Source: Gammaproteobacteria bacterium | Lineage (GTDB): Bacteria; Pseudomonadota; Gammaproteobacteria; Arenicellales; Poriferihabitantaceae | Reading direction: 5' to 3' | Assembly (NCBI GenBank): GCA_020027415.1 | Contig: JAHRAW010000026.1 | Location: 1-11,826 of the forward strand | DNA length: 11,826 nucleotides | Part shown: positions 5,837-11,826 of the stretch, piece by piece | Numbering within the stretch: position 1 is the stretch's first letter | How the letters are laid out: each line of letters starts with the position of its first letter | Made by a program: the position numbers and the translations under genes | Notes under the pieces: model-generated | Seen by the model: the letters and a program-made list of their open reading frames with translations, nothing else | Told to the model about the DNA's origin: nothing | Databases searched by the model: none

Positions 5837-7882
5837 ATGTCGCCACGAAAAATATTAGTTACCAGCGCCCTGCCCTATGCCAATGGTCCGATTCACTTAG
5901 GGCATCTGGTGGAATATATCCAGACCGATATCTGGGCGCGGTTTCAGCGCATGGTTGGCAACACTTGCTACTATGTATGCGCCGACGACGCCCACGGCAC
6001 GCCGATCATGCTTAAAGCCGAGGCCGAGGGAATCACGCCGTTGCAGTTGCTCGCGCAGGTCGGCAAGCAACACCGCCGCGACTTTAACAATTTTCTGGTG
6101 GCGTTTGACAACTACCACAGCACGCACTCGCCGGAGAATCGCCGTTTCTCCGAGTTGATTTACGCCCGACTTAAGCAAGGCGGTCATATCGTGCGGCGCA
6201 CCATCAGCCAGTTTTTTGATCCGCAAAAACAAATGTTTCTGCCCGACCGCTTCATACGCGGCACCTGCCCGGTGTGCCAAGCGGCGGATCAATACGGCGA
6301 CAATTGCGAAGTATGCGGCGGCACCTATTCGCCGACCGATTTAATTGACCCCGTTTCGGTGGTGTCGGGCGCCAAACCGCAGCAACGGGAGTCCGAACAA
6401 CTATTCTTCAAACTGGGGAATTTTCGCGACTTCCTCGCCGCGTGGCTGGAACAGAATCACACCCAAAAAGAAATCGCCAACAAGCAAAAGGAACTGTTCG
6501 CCGAGCCGTTGTTGGAATGGGATATTTCCCGCAATTCGCCTTATTGGGGGTTCGAAATTCCCGATGAGCCCGGCAAGTTTTTTTATGTGTGGATGGATGC
6601 GCCGATTGGGTATCTTGCCAGTTTCCAAAACTTGTGCGCGCGCGAGGGCTTGGACTTTGATGAATTTTTCAAGCCGGATAGCCGCTGCGAATTATATCAT
6701 TTCATCGGCAAAGACATCGCCCGCTTTCATACGCTGTTCTGGCCCGCGCAGTTGCACGGCGGCGGCTTCCGCACGCCCAGCGCGGTTTGGTGCCATGGCT
6801 TTTTGACCGTCAATGGCAAGAAAATGTCAAAGCGGCATGGCACTTTCATCACCGCCGACACCTACTTCCGCCACCTTGCGCCGGAATATTTGCGTTACTA
6901 CTTCGCCGCCAAATTGGACGACGGCATTGACGATTTGGATCTCAACCTGGACGATTTCAAAGCCCGGGTGAATTCGGATTTGGTCGGCAAACTGGTCAAT
7001 ATCGCCAGTCGTTGCGCCGGGTTTATCAGCAAGCAGTTTGGCGGACGGCTGAGCGACGCGCTGCCGGATTTGCCGATGTACCGGGAGTTTGTCGCCGCCG
7101 GCGACACGATTGCGGCGGCGTATGAACAACGCCAATACAACCAAGCGATGCGCCGCATCATGGCGTTGGCGGACCGCGCCAATCAGTATGTGGATGCCGC
7201 CAAACCGTGGGTGTTGGTCAAGCAACCGGAAAATCTCGCTACGGTGCAATCAATTTGCACGCAGGGCTTAAATTTATTTCGCATTTTAATTATTTTTCTG
7301 AAACCGGTACTGCCGGCGACCGCCGAACAAGTTGAGAAGTTTTTGAATTTACCGCCGCAGAGTTGGCGCGATGCGAAGCACCCGTTGCTTGCTTGCCAAA
7401 TTGAACGCTATCATCCCTTGTTGACGCGCATTGAACAGTGCTCCATTGAAGCGATGGTTGAACACAGCAAAACTACCGCAGCAACGGCGACGACGGCAAC
7501 CGCAACCGCGGCGGAAACTTCCCCCCGCGCCGCGGACGCCGAGTCGCCGGTTGCGGGGCAAATCAGCGGCGAGCAATTCGCCCGCGTGGACCTGCGAATC
7601 GCCAAGATTGTGGCGGCTGAATATGTGGAGGGCGCGGATAAGTTGGTGCGCTTGCGGCTGGATATCGGCGGGCAACAGCGCACTGTATTGGCGGGCATCA
7701 AAACCGCGTACTCGCCGGAAGAACTGAACGGACGGCTGGTGGTAATGGTCGCCAATTTGGCGCCGCGCAAAATGAAATTCGGGGTCTCCGAAGGTATGCT
7801 GTTGGCGGCCGGTCCGGGCGGCAAAGATATATTCCTGTTAAGCCCGGATCAAGGCGCGGTGCCCGGCATGCGGGTGAAGTGA
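5837..7882 (+). CDS. metG: methionyl-tRNA synthetase with C-terminal tRNA-binding domain, 681 aa
   Basis: Charges tRNA-Met with methionine in the cytoplasm. The class I catalytic domain has the HIGH-type motif HLGH at 20-23, a connective-peptide zinc knuckle with Cys144, Cys147, Cys157 and Cys160, the anticodon-side FIGKDI region at 289-294 and the KMSKS-type motif at 329-333, here KMSKR. The helical anticodon-binding domain runs from about 345 to 540, including Asn389 and the KPW segment (456-458). A low-complexity Ala/Thr linker (about 546-561) leads to an EMAP-II/Trbp111-like OB domain from about 574 to the end (VDLRIAKI, KMKFGVSEGMLLAA), which supports dimer formation and tRNA binding. 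The length is that of the E. coli type. No Shine-Dalgarno precedes the ATG; the leader just before it is C- and A-rich. Confidence 0.98.
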   Translation: MSPRKILVTSALPYANGPIHLGHLVEYIQTDIWARFQRMVGNTCYYVCADDAHGTPIMLKAEAEGITPLQLLAQVGKQHRRDFNNFLVAFDNYHSTHSPENRRFSELIYARLKQGGHIVRRTISQFFDPQKQMFLPDRFIRGTCPVCQAADQYGDNCEVCGGTYSPTDLIDPVSVVSGAKPQQRESEQLFFKLGNFRDFLAAWLEQNHTQKEIANKQKELFAEPLLEWDISRNSPYWGFEIPDEPGKFFYVWMDAPIGYLASFQNLCAREGLDFDEFFKPDSRCELYHFIGKDIARFHTLFWPAQLHGGGFRTPSAVWCHGFLTVNGKKMSKRHGTFITADTYFRHLAPEYLRYYFAAKLDDGIDDLDLNLDDFKARVNSDLVGKLVNIASRCAGFISKQFGGRLSDALPDLPMYREFVAAGDTIAAAYEQRQYNQAMRRIMALADRANQYVDAAKPWVLVKQPENLATVQSICTQGLNLFRILIIFLKPVLPATAEQVEKFLNLPPQSWRDAKHPLLACQIERYHPLLTRIEQCSIEAMVEHSKTTAATATTATATAAETSPRAADAESPVAGQISGEQFARVDLRIAKIVAAEYVEGADKLVRLRLDIGGQQRTVLAGIKTAYSPEELNGRLVVMVANLAPRKMKFGVSEGMLLAAGPGGKDIFLLSPDQGAVPGMRVK

Positions 7883-7937
7883 GTGAGCGGTTCGGTTTTA
7901 TGCTGGCTTGGCTTCGCCCGATAGCCCAACGCCCACC

Positions 7938-8486
7938 TCAATTTTTCTCTAAAAACACGCTGATGCTTTTTAACTTCTTGCCGTTGCGGATGCGCAGATA
8001 CTCCAAATTCAGCCCGCCGGCGGCGAGGGTGCGGTTGTATTCCTGCATCTCATAGCCGCCGTCCCGATCGATTAGCAACGAGAATACGGTTAAAGTGTCG
8101 CCGCTGATTCGCCCCCAAACATAGGGGTCGCCTTTCATCGGGTCCAGCGGCACCGGATTGCCGAATACATTTACGCCCATTGCCGAACTGTAAATGCCGT
8201 CCCGCCGCGTGGGCAGGAAGCCGATGGTGTATTCTTTTTCCTTGAGGCGGCCATCGGGTTTATGGCTGATGGATTTCCAGTTCACTTCAAACCCGGCTTT
8301 GGTGGCGCGGATGGCGACGCTCATATCCCGCTGGCTGGTGCCGCCATGGTTTTCTACTTGCGCGGAACCGGCGTAGTCGCCGACAAAGCGGTTAAAATCA
8401 GCCGCCTCGGCGGTTGCCACGCCGGCCACAGCCAACGGCACGAACCACAACCATAATCTTGCAACCCTGAGTTTTGGATACGCCAT
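7938..8486 (-). CDS. secreted protein of unknown function, 182 aa
   Basis: I do not recognise a named family. Residues 1-28 form a clear Sec signal peptide: a basic start (KLRVAR), a hydrophobic core LWLWFVPLAVAGVA and a cleavage site after AEA (26-28). The mature protein of about 154 residues starts ADFNRFVGDYAGSAQVE and alternates short hydrophobic and polar stretches, which suggests an all-beta, perhaps lipocalin-like barrel. It has no cysteines and no visible catalytic motif. Distinctive segments are SAMGVNVFGNPVPLDPMKGD (101-120), YVWGRISGDTLTVFSLL (122-138) and GGYEMQEYNRTL (143-154). The frame extends upstream to 8579, but the ATG at 8486 has a GGAG ribosome binding site (8498-8495) 8 nt away and starts the signal peptide. 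It is convergent with metG, with 55 nt between stops, and appears to be a single-gene unit. Confidence 0.82.
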   Translation of the reverse strand: MAYPKLRVARLWLWFVPLAVAGVATAEAADFNRFVGDYAGSAQVENHGGTSQRDMSVAIRATKAGFEVNWKSISHKPDGRLKEKEYTIGFLPTRRDGIYSSAMGVNVFGNPVPLDPMKGDPYVWGRISGDTLTVFSLLIDRDGGYEMQEYNRTLAAGGLNLEYLRIRNGKKLKSISVFLEKN

Positions 8487-8528
8487 TGGAATTACTCCGT
8501 TTGTTGGGTCGGTGGAAAAGGGAATCTC

Positions 8529-8537
8529 AAAATAGCA
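8529..8537 (-). promoter_or_regulatory. candidate extended -10 promoter for the secreted-protein gene
   Basis: TGCTATTTT on the minus strand is an extended -10 (TGN plus TATTTT), 42 nt before the ATG at 8486. It directly abuts the 13-bp repeat array, which occupies the place where a -35 and activator sites would be. No -35 consensus is seen. Confidence 0.35.
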
Positions 8538-8582
8538 CAATTTGGTTTCGCAATTGGTATGCGCAATTTGGTTTTGCAATTG
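8538..8582. repeat. short tandem array, 13-bp period (CAATT-headed units)
   Basis: CAATT occurs at 8538, 8551, 8564 and 8577, exactly 13 bp apart. Units one and three (CAATTTGGTTTCG, CAATTTGGTTTTG) differ at one base. Unit two (CAATTGGTATGCG) matches at about 9 of 13, and the fourth degenerates after CAATTG. Read as a 26-bp period, each half carries the dyad CAATT...AATTG. The array lies just upstream of the probable -10 of the secreted-protein gene, so it may be a set of operator sites. Confidence 0.8.
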
Positions 8583-8647
8583 CCGCTGACCGTTGTTGGC
8601 TCAACTGCCCCAATTGCCTTAGCCTAAAAACGCGCGGCGGCGGACAC

Positions 8648-8721
8648 TGGCTGGGGGAGAGGGATTCGAACCCCCGCTGGCGGAGTCAGAGTCCGCAGTC
8701 CTACCGCTAGACGATCCCCCA
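8648..8721 (-). tRNA. tRNA-Gln (anticodon CUG)
   Basis: On the minus strand a full cloverleaf folds. The acceptor TGGGGGA pairs with TCCCCCA, then discriminator G and an encoded CCA (8650-8648). The D arm starts GTC and ends GAC around TAGCGGTAG. The anticodon stem GCGGA/TCCGC holds loop CTCTGAC, giving anticodon CTG. The variable loop is 4 nt, and the T arm GGGGG/CCCTC has loop TTCGAAT. The weak U1-A72 pair is typical of bacterial tRNA-Gln. It lies 69 nt after rpsI on the same strand and may share the rplM-rpsI transcript. A run of five T follows 18 nt after the CCA, without a clear hairpin. Confidence 0.96.
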
Positions 8722-8790
8722 AATTCGCCCCATGCAGGATTATTGTTGGTATTTGGTGGCGCCGCGCGAAGCATCGGACGGGCGGACGGG

Positions 8791-9189
8791 TTAGCGTTTG
8801 GAGTATTGCGGTCGTTTGCGCGCTTTGTGTAAGCCGAATTTCTTGCGTTCCACTTCGCGCGCATCCCGCGTGACGAATCCGGCTTTTCGCAGCGTCGCGC
8901 GCAGTTGTTCGTCATAACTGAGCAAGGCGCGGGTGATGCCTTGCCGAATTGCCCCGGCTTGTCCGCTGTTGCCGCCGCCATCCACATTCACCTTGATATC
9001 AAATTTCGCCAACATATCCACCCGTTCCAGCGGTTGGCGAACCACCATATGCGCGGTCTCCCGCCCGAAATATTTTTCCAGCGGTTGCGCATTGACGGTG
9101 ATATTGCCGCTACCAAGTTGCAAATACACCCGGGCGACGGAAGATTTACGGCGCCCGGTGCCTTGATGGACTGGCTGCGTCTGAATCAT
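8791..9189 (-). CDS. rpsI: 30S ribosomal protein S9 (uS9), 132 aa
   Basis: A small-subunit ribosomal protein whose C-terminal tail reaches toward the P-site tRNA. The N-terminal GTGRRKSSVARVYL (10-23), the central DIKVNVDGGGNSGQAGAIRQGITRAL segment (64-89) and the highly basic end KARKRPQYSKR are diagnostic, with the invariant terminal Arg present. The length is normal (E. coli 130 aa). The ATG at 9189 has a strong AGGAG ribosome binding site 8 nt upstream that overlaps the rplM stop codon (TAGGAG), so the two cistrons are closely linked, with 11 nt between them. Confidence 0.98.
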   Translation of the reverse strand: MIQTQPVHQGTGRRKSSVARVYLQLGSGNITVNAQPLEKYFGRETAHMVVRQPLERVDMLAKFDIKVNVDGGGNSGQAGAIRQGITRALLSYDEQLRATLRKAGFVTRDAREVERKKFGLHKARKRPQYSKR

Positions 9190-9200
9190 GCTGAGTTCTC

Positions 9201-9629
9201 CTAAAATTTCAGGGCTTTCGGTTGCTGCGCCCGATGCGTGTGTTCGGCGCCGGCGTAAATTTTCAGTTTGGTTAGCATCGCGCGACCGAGTTTGTTTTTT
9301 GGCAACATTCCCCGCACCGCATTTTCAATCACGCGCGTGGGGTGTTTCGCAATCATCTCTTTGAACGAAATATCCTTGATGCCGCCGGGGTGCCCGGTGT
9401 GGTGGTAGTAAATCTTGTCGGTCGCCTTGTTGCCGGTGACCGCAACCTTTGCGGCGTTCACCACCACGATGTAATCGCCGGTATCCACATGCGGGGTGTA
9501 TTCCGGCTTGTGTTTGCCGCGCAACCGATGCGCGATTTCAGCCGCCAAGCGCCCCAACACCTTATTTTCGGCGTCTACCACGAACCACTCGCGCTGGACG
9601 GTCTCATTTTTTGCGGAAAATGTTTTCAT
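9201..9629 (-). CDS. rplM: 50S ribosomal protein L13 (uL13), 142 aa
   Basis: A large-subunit protein needed early in 50S assembly. The sequence matches bacterial L13 throughout: REWFVVDAENKVLGRLAAEIA (13-33), LRGKHKPEYTPHVDTGDYIVV (36-56), the VTGNKATDKIYYHHTGHPGG segment (64-83) and RGMLPKNKLGRAML (107-120). The length of 142 aa equals that of E. coli L13. It is the first gene of the rplM-rpsI operon. In E. coli L13 represses this operon through its mRNA leader; an untranslated leader of roughly 80 nt follows the promoter proposed here, but I cannot confirm such a site from sequence alone. Only a weak GTGAG ribosome binding site precedes the ATG. Confidence 0.98.
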   Translation of the reverse strand: MKTFSAKNETVQREWFVVDAENKVLGRLAAEIAHRLRGKHKPEYTPHVDTGDYIVVVNAAKVAVTGNKATDKIYYHHTGHPGGIKDISFKEMIAKHPTRVIENAVRGMLPKNKLGRAMLTKLKIYAGAEHTHRAQQPKALKF

Positions 9630-9717
9630 TGCTCACTACTCACTAAGCCGGGTCATCAGTCGTGGTCTTTGCCGCGGCATGGTCGCGTTGGCGGTGATGT
9701 CAGTAACAGAAGGCGAC

Positions 9718-9746
9718 AGGATACAACATGCAGCGGGCGGTGACAA
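9718..9746 (-). promoter_or_regulatory. probable sigma-70 promoter of rplM-rpsI
   Basis: On the minus strand TTGTCA (9746-9741, 5 of 6 matches) and TATCCT (9723-9718, 4 of 6) are separated by exactly 17 nt. This would start the transcript about 80 nt before the rplM ATG. It is the only pair with good hexamers and spacing in this region. Confidence 0.5.
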
Positions 9747-9877
9747 GTTTTTTACGCGTCAATTGGGTCGGTTCACGTGCCGCGGCGGTGATTCCGAGCC
9801 GAAGCATCGCCGCAGAGAGCCCCGCGCCCCCGGCGCAGGTGTTAAAGGCGCTTATGCAAGCCGCCGCCAAAGCCTAG
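9728..9877 (+). CDS. doubtful small ORF, 49 aa
   Basis: An ATG preceded by AGGA at 6 nt opens a 49-codon frame ending in TAG. The product is Ala-rich and basic (starting MQRAVTSFLRVNW, ending LMQAAAKA), with no hydrophobic signal and no recognisable domain. It overlaps the proposed rplM promoter on the other strand. A chance frame in GC-rich DNA is the more likely explanation; the ribosome binding site is the only positive sign. Confidence 0.12.
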   Translation: MQRAVTSFLRVNWVGSRAAAVIPSRSIAAESPAPPAQVLKALMQAAAKA

Positions 9878-9926
9878 CCAAAACATGCGGCATCTCCAAA
9901 AGTAATGCCCATGCCCATACTCATGC

Positions 9927-9954
9927 TTAAAACGCGTTGAATGCATGCTATACT
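9927..9954 (+). promoter_or_regulatory. probable extended -10 promoter of rpoD
   Basis: TGCTATACT (9946-9954) is an extended -10: TGN followed by TATACT (5 of 6). A weak -35 (TTAAAA, 9927-9932, 4 of 6) lies 16 nt upstream. The transcript would carry a leader of about 115 nt before the rpoD ATG. Confidence 0.5.
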
Positions 9955-10074
9955 ATGCGGTTGCATAGGTGACGGGTGGCCGGCTGGATTTTTCTGTTCG
10001 CGCCCCATATCAATTTCCCGGGCAAATCGCATGAGCCAGTTCATGCAGACCCTCATTTTCCGAGTTAATTTCCC

Positions 10075-11826
10075 ATGAGCAACCCAACTCAACCGAAAGG
10101 CGGCGCGGTGGTGGCGGCGGAAGCAAGCGCGCAAGACCGACAACCGCAAACCGACCTCCAAAACCTGATGCTGAAAGGCAAGGCGCGCGGATTTTTGACC
10201 TACGCCGAAATCAACGACCACCTGCCGCAGAACATGCATGAATCCGATCAGATTCAGGTGGTAGTCAACATGATTGACGACATGGGCATTGCGGTGGTGG
10301 ACAAAGCGCCCGACAGCGACAGCATCACATTGAAGCGCGCCAACCCGGAAGATGAAGAAGTCGCCGAAGAAGTGGGTGCCGCCCTCAAAAGCGCGGTGGA
10401 AAGCGAGTTTGGGCGCACCACCGACCCGGTGCGCATGTATATGCGCGAGATGGGCAACATTGATTTGTTGACGCGGGAAGATGAAATCGCCTTGTCCAAA
10501 CGCATAGAAGCGGGCAATCGTCAGCGCGCGCAGGCGGTGGCAATGACCCCGCGCGCGATTCGCATGCTGCTGGATTTCGCCGCCGGCATTGAAGCCGGCG
10601 AAATCAAATTGACCGAAGTCGTGGTTGGTTTCATGGCGCTGGATGCGCTGGATGACCAAACCGTGTCGGCGCCGGGCGCGCCCGGGCAAAACGCCGCCAA
10701 AAAAGAGGCCGAGTCAAGCGGTCCGGATCACCGCGATGCGGTTGCGCGTTTTCGGCGTATGCGCCGCACTTGGCGGGCGCTTGAAACCGCGTGGAAAAAA
10801 CACGCCTACGGCGACAAATTGGCGCTCAAGCATCGGCGCAAATTAAGCGATGAATTCCTGCAGATGAAATTCGTGCCGAACAAGGTTGAAATGTTGTCCG
10901 CCACTTTGGGTGACAGCATGCGAGAGGTGCGCCGCCATGAGCGCAAAATCGCCCACTGCTGCGTTGCCCAGGGTAAAGTGCCGCGCGCGCGTTTTATGGA
11001 AATGTTCGGCGGGCATGAAACCGAAGCCGATTGGTTTGACAAGCTGTGCAAAGCCAGCCCGCAGGAAGCGCCGAAACTCAACCAGTTTCAGGTGCGCTAC
11101 GCGGTCGCGGAAAGTTCGCGGCAACTGCTGAAATGCCAGCAAGAAAGCGGGCTTACGTTGGCGCAACTCAAAGAGTTAAACAGCAAGTATTCGGTCGGCG
11201 AAGCGCGCGCGCGGCGCGCCAAAAAGGAAATGGTTGAAGCCAACCTGCGACTGGTGATTTCCATCGCCAAAAAATACACCAACCGCGGCATGCAATTCTT
11301 GGATCTGATTCAAGAAGGCAACATTGGCTTGATGAAAGCCGTGGATAAATTTGAATACCGCCGCGGTTATAAATTTTCCACCTATGCGACGTGGTGGATT
11401 CGGCAAGCCATCACCCGTTCCATCGCCGACCAAGCCAGAACCATCCGCATCCCGGTGCATATGATTGAGACGGTTAACAAAATCAATCGCTTGTCGCGGC
11501 AGATTCTGCAGGAATGCGGTAAAGAGCCGCTGGCGGAAGACCTCGCCGCAGAAATGGTTTTTCAAGACATGTTGGGCAAAGAGCCGACGGATGAAAAGAG
11601 AAAAGCGGTGGCAAAACTAAAACAAACCTTGCGCGCCAAAGGGCGCGAGGCGTTGCCGGGAAAAATCTGCAACGATATGTTGACGGCGGATCTAAAAGTA
11701 CACAAAGTGCTGAAAATCGCCAAAGAACCGATCTCCCTGGAAATGCCGGTCGGCGATGAAGAAGATTCGCACCTGGGCGATTTTATTGAGGATAAAAACA
11801 TCAAGGCGCCGCTTGAGATCGCCACC
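10075..11826 (+). CDS. rpoD: RNA polymerase primary sigma factor (sigma-70), partial, 584 codons visible
   Basis: The housekeeping sigma that directs core RNA polymerase to promoters. Region 1.1 is at about residues 20-80 (KGKARGFLTYAEINDHLP), and region 1.2 at about 115-150 (TDPVRMYMREMGNIDLLTREDE). The non-conserved region follows to about 378 and includes WFDKLCKASP; it is shorter in acidic stretches than in E. coli. Region 2 is at about 382-450 (EANLRLVISIAKKYTNRG, DLIQEGNIGLMKAVDKFEYRRGYKFSTYATWWIRQAI), with RIPVHMIETVNKINRLS at about 457-473. Domain 3 carries a 41-residue insertion (495-535). The region 3.2 finger (EDSHLGDFIED) comes next, and region 4 is past the right edge. In-frame TAA at 10066 fixes the ATG at 10075; the ribosome binding site is weak. 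No rpsU-dnaG lies upstream, unlike in E. coli. Confidence 0.97.
   Translation, partial: MSNPTQPKGGAVVAAEASAQDRQPQTDLQNLMLKGKARGFLTYAEINDHLPQNMHESDQIQVVVNMIDDMGIAVVDKAPDSDSITLKRANPEDEEVAEEVGAALKSAVESEFGRTTDPVRMYMREMGNIDLLTREDEIALSKRIEAGNRQRAQAVAMTPRAIRMLLDFAAGIEAGEIKLTEVVVGFMALDALDDQTVSAPGAPGQNAAKKEAESSGPDHRDAVARFRRMRRTWRALETAWKKHAYGDKLALKHRRKLSDEFLQMKFVPNKVEMLSATLGDSMREVRRHERKIAHCCVAQGKVPRARFMEMFGGHETEADWFDKLCKASPQEAPKLNQFQVRYAVAESSRQLLKCQQESGLTLAQLKELNSKYSVGEARARRAKKEMVEANLRLVISIAKKYTNRGMQFLDLIQEGNIGLMKAVDKFEYRRGYKFSTYATWWIRQAITRSIADQARTIRIPVHMIETVNKINRLSRQILQECGKEPLAEDLAAEMVFQDMLGKEPTDEKRKAVAKLKQTLRAKGREALPGKICNDMLTADLKVHKVLKIAKEPISLEMPVGDEEDSHLGDFIEDKNIKAPLEIAT

Larger units (their letters stand above)
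9630..10074. other. 445-nt divergent control region between rplM and rpoD
   Basis: No confident gene lies here. It holds the proposed rplM promoter (minus, 9718-9746) and rpoD promoter (plus, 9927-9954), a 10-bp palindrome TGCCGCGGCA at 9670-9679, two tandem ATGCCC hexamers at 9905-9916, and a doubtful 49-codon plus-strand reading frame at 9728-9877. The two transcripts would have leaders of about 80 nt (rplM) and about 115 nt (rpoD). No conserved RNA fold is recognisable by eye. Confidence 0.6.

Noticed and set aside
7908..7929. Hairpin between metG and the convergent gene as a terminator
   Set aside because: The stem (TTGGCT with AGCCCAA) has a bulge and a 9-nt loop, and the T-run on the plus strand is about 12 nt away; too weak to call.
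8487..8579. Longer secreted protein starting at 8579
   Set aside because: The extra residues are encoded by the 13-bp repeats and promoter-like DNA; the start at 8486 has a ribosome binding site and begins a signal peptide.
9874..10689. 271-codon open frame on the minus strand opposite rpoD
   Set aside because: It is antisense to region 1 of rpoD, rich in His and Arg, and has no recognisable domain; GC-rich codons in rpoD keep the opposite frame open.
1..11826. CRISPR array, insertion sequence, integrase or attachment site
   Set aside because: No regularly spaced repeats of CRISPR length, no transposase or integrase frame, and no tRNA-end duplication next to the tRNA-Gln gene were seen.

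Overview
The window looks like chromosomal DNA of a proteobacterium, most probably a gammaproteobacterium. Three things point there: the order metG / mrp (divergent) / dcd, the order purM-purN-DUF3108 as found in pseudomonads, and a sigma-70 with the long non-conserved region between regions 1.2 and 2.1. The DNA is moderately GC-rich. I cannot name a genus. No integrase, transposase, CRISPR array or toxin-antitoxin pair is visible; almost everything is core housekeeping.

Layout. (1) 1-382, minus: 5' part of a YadG-like ABC transporter ATPase, cut by the window edge. (2) 507-3054, minus: purM, purN and a secreted DUF3108 protein joined by two ATGA stop/start overlaps. (3) 3152-3646, minus: a phage-type M15 peptidoglycan peptidase (endolysin-like) directly upstream of purM. 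(4) 3842-5559, minus: mrp then dcd, with a short (GGTTA)n repeat between them. (5) 5560-5836: divergent regulatory region. (6) 5837-7882, plus: metG. (7) 7938-8486, minus: a small secreted protein of unknown function, with a 13-bp-period tandem repeat in its promoter region. (8) 8648-8721, minus: tRNA-Gln(CUG). (9) 8791-9629, minus: rplM-rpsI. (10) 9630-10074: divergent control region of 445 nt. (11) 10075 to the right edge, plus: rpoD without its 3' end.

Functional links. purM and purN serve de novo purine synthesis (FGAM to AIR; GAR to FGAR). dcd feeds pyrimidine deoxynucleotide synthesis, mrp carries Fe-S clusters, metG and the tRNA supply translation, rplM-rpsI give ribosomal proteins L13 and S9, and rpoD is the housekeeping sigma factor. 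The unusual items are the lone endolysin-like gene between dcd and purM, a 41-codon in-frame insertion in domain 3 of the sigma factor, the uncharacterised secreted protein with its repeat-bearing promoter, and purM having only TTG starts.

I see no complete new multi-gene system. The best leads are the endolysin-like gene and the sigma-factor insertion.
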